Assembly: GCA_009845995.1 (NCBI GenBank)
Contig: VXYK01000040.1
Location: forward strand, 15,141 to 61,392
DNA from: Acidimicrobiaceae bacterium
Lineage (GTDB): Bacteria; Actinomycetota; Acidimicrobiia; Acidimicrobiales; Aldehydirespiratoraceae
Direction: 5' to 3'
Length of the DNA: 46,252 nucleotides
Part shown: positions 43,674 through 46,252 of the stretch, piece after piece
Numbering within the stretch: the first letter of the stretch is position 1
How the letters are laid out: every line of letters begins with the position of its first letter
Notes under the pieces: model-generated
What the model saw: only the letters and a program-made list of their open reading frames with translations
Told to the model about the DNA's origin: nothing
Database searches by the model: none
Made by a program: the position numbers and the translations under genes

Positions 43674-44717
43674 TCACGTGCTCTCAGTGCTGGTGTTGGT
43701 GCCTCGGCGGGCGCGCATGCGTTCTTTCATGCGGGCGTGTGCTTCAGGGGTACCGTCATGGAAGGTGCCGAAGAGCTTGTCGATCGGTACGGGGCGGTTG
43801 CCGTAGTTGCATTCGAAGTAGCGGTGGTGGAGATGGTGGTAGTAGTCGGCGCCGGGAGCGGTCCTGCTTTGGCGTCGGCCGATCTCGAACTGATCGAAAC
43901 CGGAGTGCGAGACGGCCGGTGACACGCCGTTGAACAGTCCGCTGAGGATCACGATGAACGGGTGTGCGGGCACCACCCACCAGAGTAGAAAGACGCTGAA
44001 ATAGATCAAATGCTCGAGTGGGTGCATGGAGATGCCGCTCCACGGCCCGGTGTTCACGTTGCGGTGATGCAGGTAGTGGGCGTGGTCGTAGAACCAGCGC
44101 ACATGCAGCAGCCGATGGTTGAGGTAGAAGTGGATGACCGACCACAGGAAAATGCCGACGGTGAGCGCTCCCAGGTACGGCCACGCCGAGTCCCATTGTG
44201 CGGAAGCAACCCAGTCGTTGGCGTATGCCCACAGGGTGAGCGATTCGTATACCGTCCAGATCCCGCAGCCGCTGACGAGGCTCCAGAAAATGTTGTCCCA
44301 TGTCTGGTTGGTCCACAGGAACGATTTGTTGGTGGTGCTGAGCCAGCGCTGGTTGTACTTGTAGCGCTGCTGTTGGGCTTGGCGGGTGTACAGGAACAGG
44401 TGCAGCGACCCCGCAACCAGACTCAGCAGCACAACATTGCGCAGGTATATCTCCAGCATCCACCCTGGATCCAGGGTCGCCATGCGGTCCATCGACGGGG
44501 TGAGCCAGTTCCAGGTCAAAGCCGCTAGGGCCACCCAGAAGATCCCGTAGGGCAGCATCACCGGCGTGAGCAGGTAGCGCAGCGTTGCCACAGGCCGTGG
44601 CGGCCAGTCGAGGATCGGCGACACCGTTATCGGTACCGTCGGTTCGTAGCCCTTGGACTCGGAGCCGCGACCCGTATTGATCGGTGCCGTGCTGTTCGTC
44701 GGGGACGTGTCCGCCAT
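43674..44717 (-). CDS. Fatty acid hydroxylase/sterol desaturase superfamily protein
   Basis: A 347-residue membrane di-iron enzyme. The histidine clusters are visible: HFYLNHRLLH, HYLHHRN, SHSGFDQFE and YYHHLHHRYF. About four to five helices lie before and between them. PVPIDKLFGTFHDG near the end is typical. It would hydroxylate or desaturate a lipid; the substrate is unknown. The ATG at 44717 has AAGGAGGT 10 bases upstream. A TTG further up would place that ribosome site inside the gene and is rejected. It lies downstream of the monooxygenase gene in the same direction. Confidence 0.85.
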   Translation of the reverse strand: MADTSPTNSTAPINTGRGSESKGYEPTVPITVSPILDWPPRPVATLRYLLTPVMLPYGIFWVALAALTWNWLTPSMDRMATLDPGWMLEIYLRNVVLLSLVAGSLHLFLYTRQAQQQRYKYNQRWLSTTNKSFLWTNQTWDNIFWSLVSGCGIWTVYESLTLWAYANDWVASAQWDSAWPYLGALTVGIFLWSVIHFYLNHRLLHVRWFYDHAHYLHHRNVNTGPWSGISMHPLEHLIYFSVFLLWWVVPAHPFIVILSGLFNGVSPAVSHSGFDQFEIGRRQSRTAPGADYYHHLHHRYFECNYGNRPVPIDKLFGTFHDGTPEAHARMKERMRARRGTNTSTEST

Positions 44718-44748
44718 GAGGCGTGCGACCTCCTTCAAGCGAGCTGCT

Positions 44749-44778
44749 TGCCAGTCGAGCAGGCACGCTCGACTGGCA
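44749..44778. terminator. Perfect 12-bp inverted repeat between monooxygenase and hydroxylase genes
   Basis: TGCCAGTCGAGC and GCTCGACTGGCA pair perfectly around a 6-base loop (AGGCAC). It follows the stop of the flavin monooxygenase and precedes the ribosome site of the hydroxylase. No T-run follows. It may be a terminator or attenuator, or an operator for the hydroxylase gene. Confidence 0.5.
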
Positions 44779-44816
44779 CCGAATCGTACACCCTCGCCAC
44801 GTCCCGAATGAACAGT

Positions 44817-46252
44817 TCAGCGGCCGGTGTGAGCCGGGACCGGGGCGATGGTGAACTCCATCACGTCGTCGTCAACCGGTTGGCGGCCGATGAACTTGCG
44901 GTCCCTCAAATAGTTCTGGGTGTTGAGCCAGGGTTCGCGGTCGCCCTGGCGAGGCAGCAGATGCATGGCCCGCTTGATGTATCCGGCTGGGAAGTCGTCG
45001 ATGAAAGGCCGCGGCACCATGTCGTGATCGGTAGGCCGTAGACGCGGCGTGCATTGTGTGGTTCCTGTTGCGCGCATGTGGTTGAGCAGGCGGCATAGGT
45101 AGGCGGCGTTCAGGTCCACCCGCAGAGTCCAGGACGAGTTGATGTATCCGAAGGTCGTCACGAGGTTGGGCACATCGGAGAAGGCCATGCCCTTGTAGGT
45201 CCAGGTTTCGCCGAGATTAACGGGTTGGCCGTCGATTTCGAGTTCGACCTGACCCAGCGCTACGAGTTGCAGCCCGGTGGCGGTGACGATGATGTCGGCC
45301 TCGAGTTCAGCGCCTGATTCGAGCAGGATGCCCTTTTCTGTGAAGGTTTTGATCGTGTCGGTTACCACCGAAGCCGAGCCGTTGCTGATTACTTCGTAGA
45401 GATCGCCGTCGGGGATCAGGCATAGTCGCTGGTCCCATGGGTTGTATTGGGGTGTGAAATGGGTGTCGATGTCATAGTCGGGGCCGAGGGCTTCGCGGGC
45501 GGCATCAAGGAGCCGTTCCTTGAGACGCTCTGGTTTCGTGCGTGACATTCGGTAGACGAGGTGAATGCGGACGATGTTCTTCCAGCGGGTCAACCAATAG
45601 GCGATCCGTTCGGGCAGCACTCGCTTGAGCCGCTGGTTGATCGGGTCGATGGCGGGTGCCGGTGCCATGTAGGTGGGCGACCGCTGCAGCATTGTGATGT
45701 GTGCCGTGTCGGTGGCCATTGCGGGCACCAGGGTCACCGCGGTGGCTCCCGAACCGATGACGACCACTCGCTTGTCTTTGTAGTCGAGGTCCTCGGGCCA
45801 GGCCTGCGGGTGGACGATTTGGCCTTCGTAACGTTCGACGCCAGGGAATTCGGGAGTGAACCCCTCACGGTACGAGTAGTAGCCCGAGCACATGCTCAAG
45901 AATTTGGCGGTCATGGTGCTGTGCTCGCCGGTGTCGGTGTGTTCCACCTCGACTGTCCAGCGCTGCTCGACGCTCGACCACGAGGCCCGCTGCACGCGCC
46001 GGTTGAAGTGAATGCGGCGTGAGAGGTCGTTCTCTTCGATGGTCTCTTTGAGATAATCGAGAATGGCGGGTCCGTCGGCGATGGACTTGTCCGCGGTCCA
46101 TGGTTTGAAGCTGTAGCCGAGGGTGTGCATGTCGCTGTCGGAACGAACGCCGGGATATCGGAACAGGTCCCAGGTACCGCCGATATCGGGCCGGCCTTCG
46201 AGGATCGCGAACGTCCGATCCGGGCATTGGTTCTGCAGGTAGTACCCCACCC
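44817..46252 (-). CDS. Flavin-containing (Baeyer-Villiger-type) monooxygenase, 5' end missing
   Basis: At least 477 residues; the start and the first FAD loop lie beyond the right edge. DIGGTWDLFRYPGVRSDSD matches the FAD region of Baeyer-Villiger monooxygenases. YEGQIVHPQAWPEDL fits their FxGxxxHxxxW signature with Tyr for Phe, and VVVIGSGATAVTL is the NADPH loop. The active-site region WDQRLCLIPDGDLYEVI and ADIIVTATGL are also present. The enzyme would insert oxygen into a ketone or oxidise a soft nucleophile; the substrate is unknown. It is probably co-transcribed with the hydroxylase gene. Confidence 0.88.
   Translation of the reverse strand, partial: VGYYLQNQCPDRTFAILEGRPDIGGTWDLFRYPGVRSDSDMHTLGYSFKPWTADKSIADGPAILDYLKETIEENDLSRRIHFNRRVQRASWSSVEQRWTVEVEHTDTGEHSTMTAKFLSMCSGYYSYREGFTPEFPGVERYEGQIVHPQAWPEDLDYKDKRVVVIGSGATAVTLVPAMATDTAHITMLQRSPTYMAPAPAIDPINQRLKRVLPERIAYWLTRWKNIVRIHLVYRMSRTKPERLKERLLDAAREALGPDYDIDTHFTPQYNPWDQRLCLIPDGDLYEVISNGSASVVTDTIKTFTEKGILLESGAELEADIIVTATGLQLVALGQVELEIDGQPVNLGETWTYKGMAFSDVPNLVTTFGYINSSWTLRVDLNAAYLCRLLNHMRATGTTQCTPRLRPTDHDMVPRPFIDDFPAGYIKRAMHLLPRQGDREPWLNTQNYLRDRKFIGRQPVDDDVMEFTIAPVPAHTGR

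Noticed and set aside
43756..44766. Open frame of 336 codons on the minus strand in another frame
   Set aside because: It is a shadow of the fatty acid hydroxylase gene, whose frame carries the histidine clusters and a proper ribosome site.

Overview
The window looks like the chromosome of a high-GC actinobacterium, most likely from the Acidimicrobiia. The evidence is overlapping GTG/TTG-started genes, two complex I (nuo) clusters, a PPOX-fold protein, a HyuA-type hydantoinase, a flavin monooxygenase and a sterol-desaturase-like hydroxylase. The placement is inferred from gene content. No rRNA, tRNA, CRISPR array, transposase or integrase was found.

Bases 1-10060 hold the end of a first complex I operon, nuoG(partial)-H-I-J-K-L-M-N, with nearly every pair of genes overlapping. 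Its NuoL carries an inserted coiled coil of about 110 residues. A short DNA repeat sits inside nuoG, nuoJ and nuoL in different frames and orientations. An orphan solute-binding lipoprotein gene overlaps nuoN, followed by a kinase-like phosphotransferase and an AttH/CrtC-like protein (10057-13632).

Bases 13694-24302 hold a second cluster, nuoA-B-C-D-H-I-J-K-L-M-N. This is the complete 11-subunit core without the NADH module NuoEFG. Its NuoD has Trp and Gln where the quinone-site Tyr and Asp of ordinary complex I are expected. The next gene, 24343-25413, encodes an NDUFAF7/MidA-type arginine methyltransferase. That family modifies the NuoD homologue in mitochondria, and the target-type Arg is present here in NuoD.

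Bases 25414-29301 are an apparent insertion carrying three genes for the late steps of cobalamin synthesis (pduX, cobD, cbiB). It is bounded by a 142-bp direct repeat of the 3' end of the methyltransferase gene, which includes a 14-bp perfect palindrome. A vapBC toxin-antitoxin pair follows.

Bases 30152-46252 hold mixed accessory and housekeeping genes. They are a SnoaL/LEH-like protein, a DUF4349 lipoprotein, a molybdopterin oxidoreductase, a CCA-transferase-like HD protein without its catalytic head, asd, a lipoprotein with three four-cysteine repeats, a nitroreductase, a PPOX protein, hyuA, a flavin reductase, a membrane protein, a cytochrome-b/sulfite-oxidase-like fusion, a fatty-acid-hydroxylase-like enzyme and a truncated flavin monooxygenase. 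A 103-bp dispersed repeat occurs twice (18588 and 35400). At least eight transcription-unit heads have TANNNT placed 5-9 bases before the start codon, which suggests widespread leaderless transcription.
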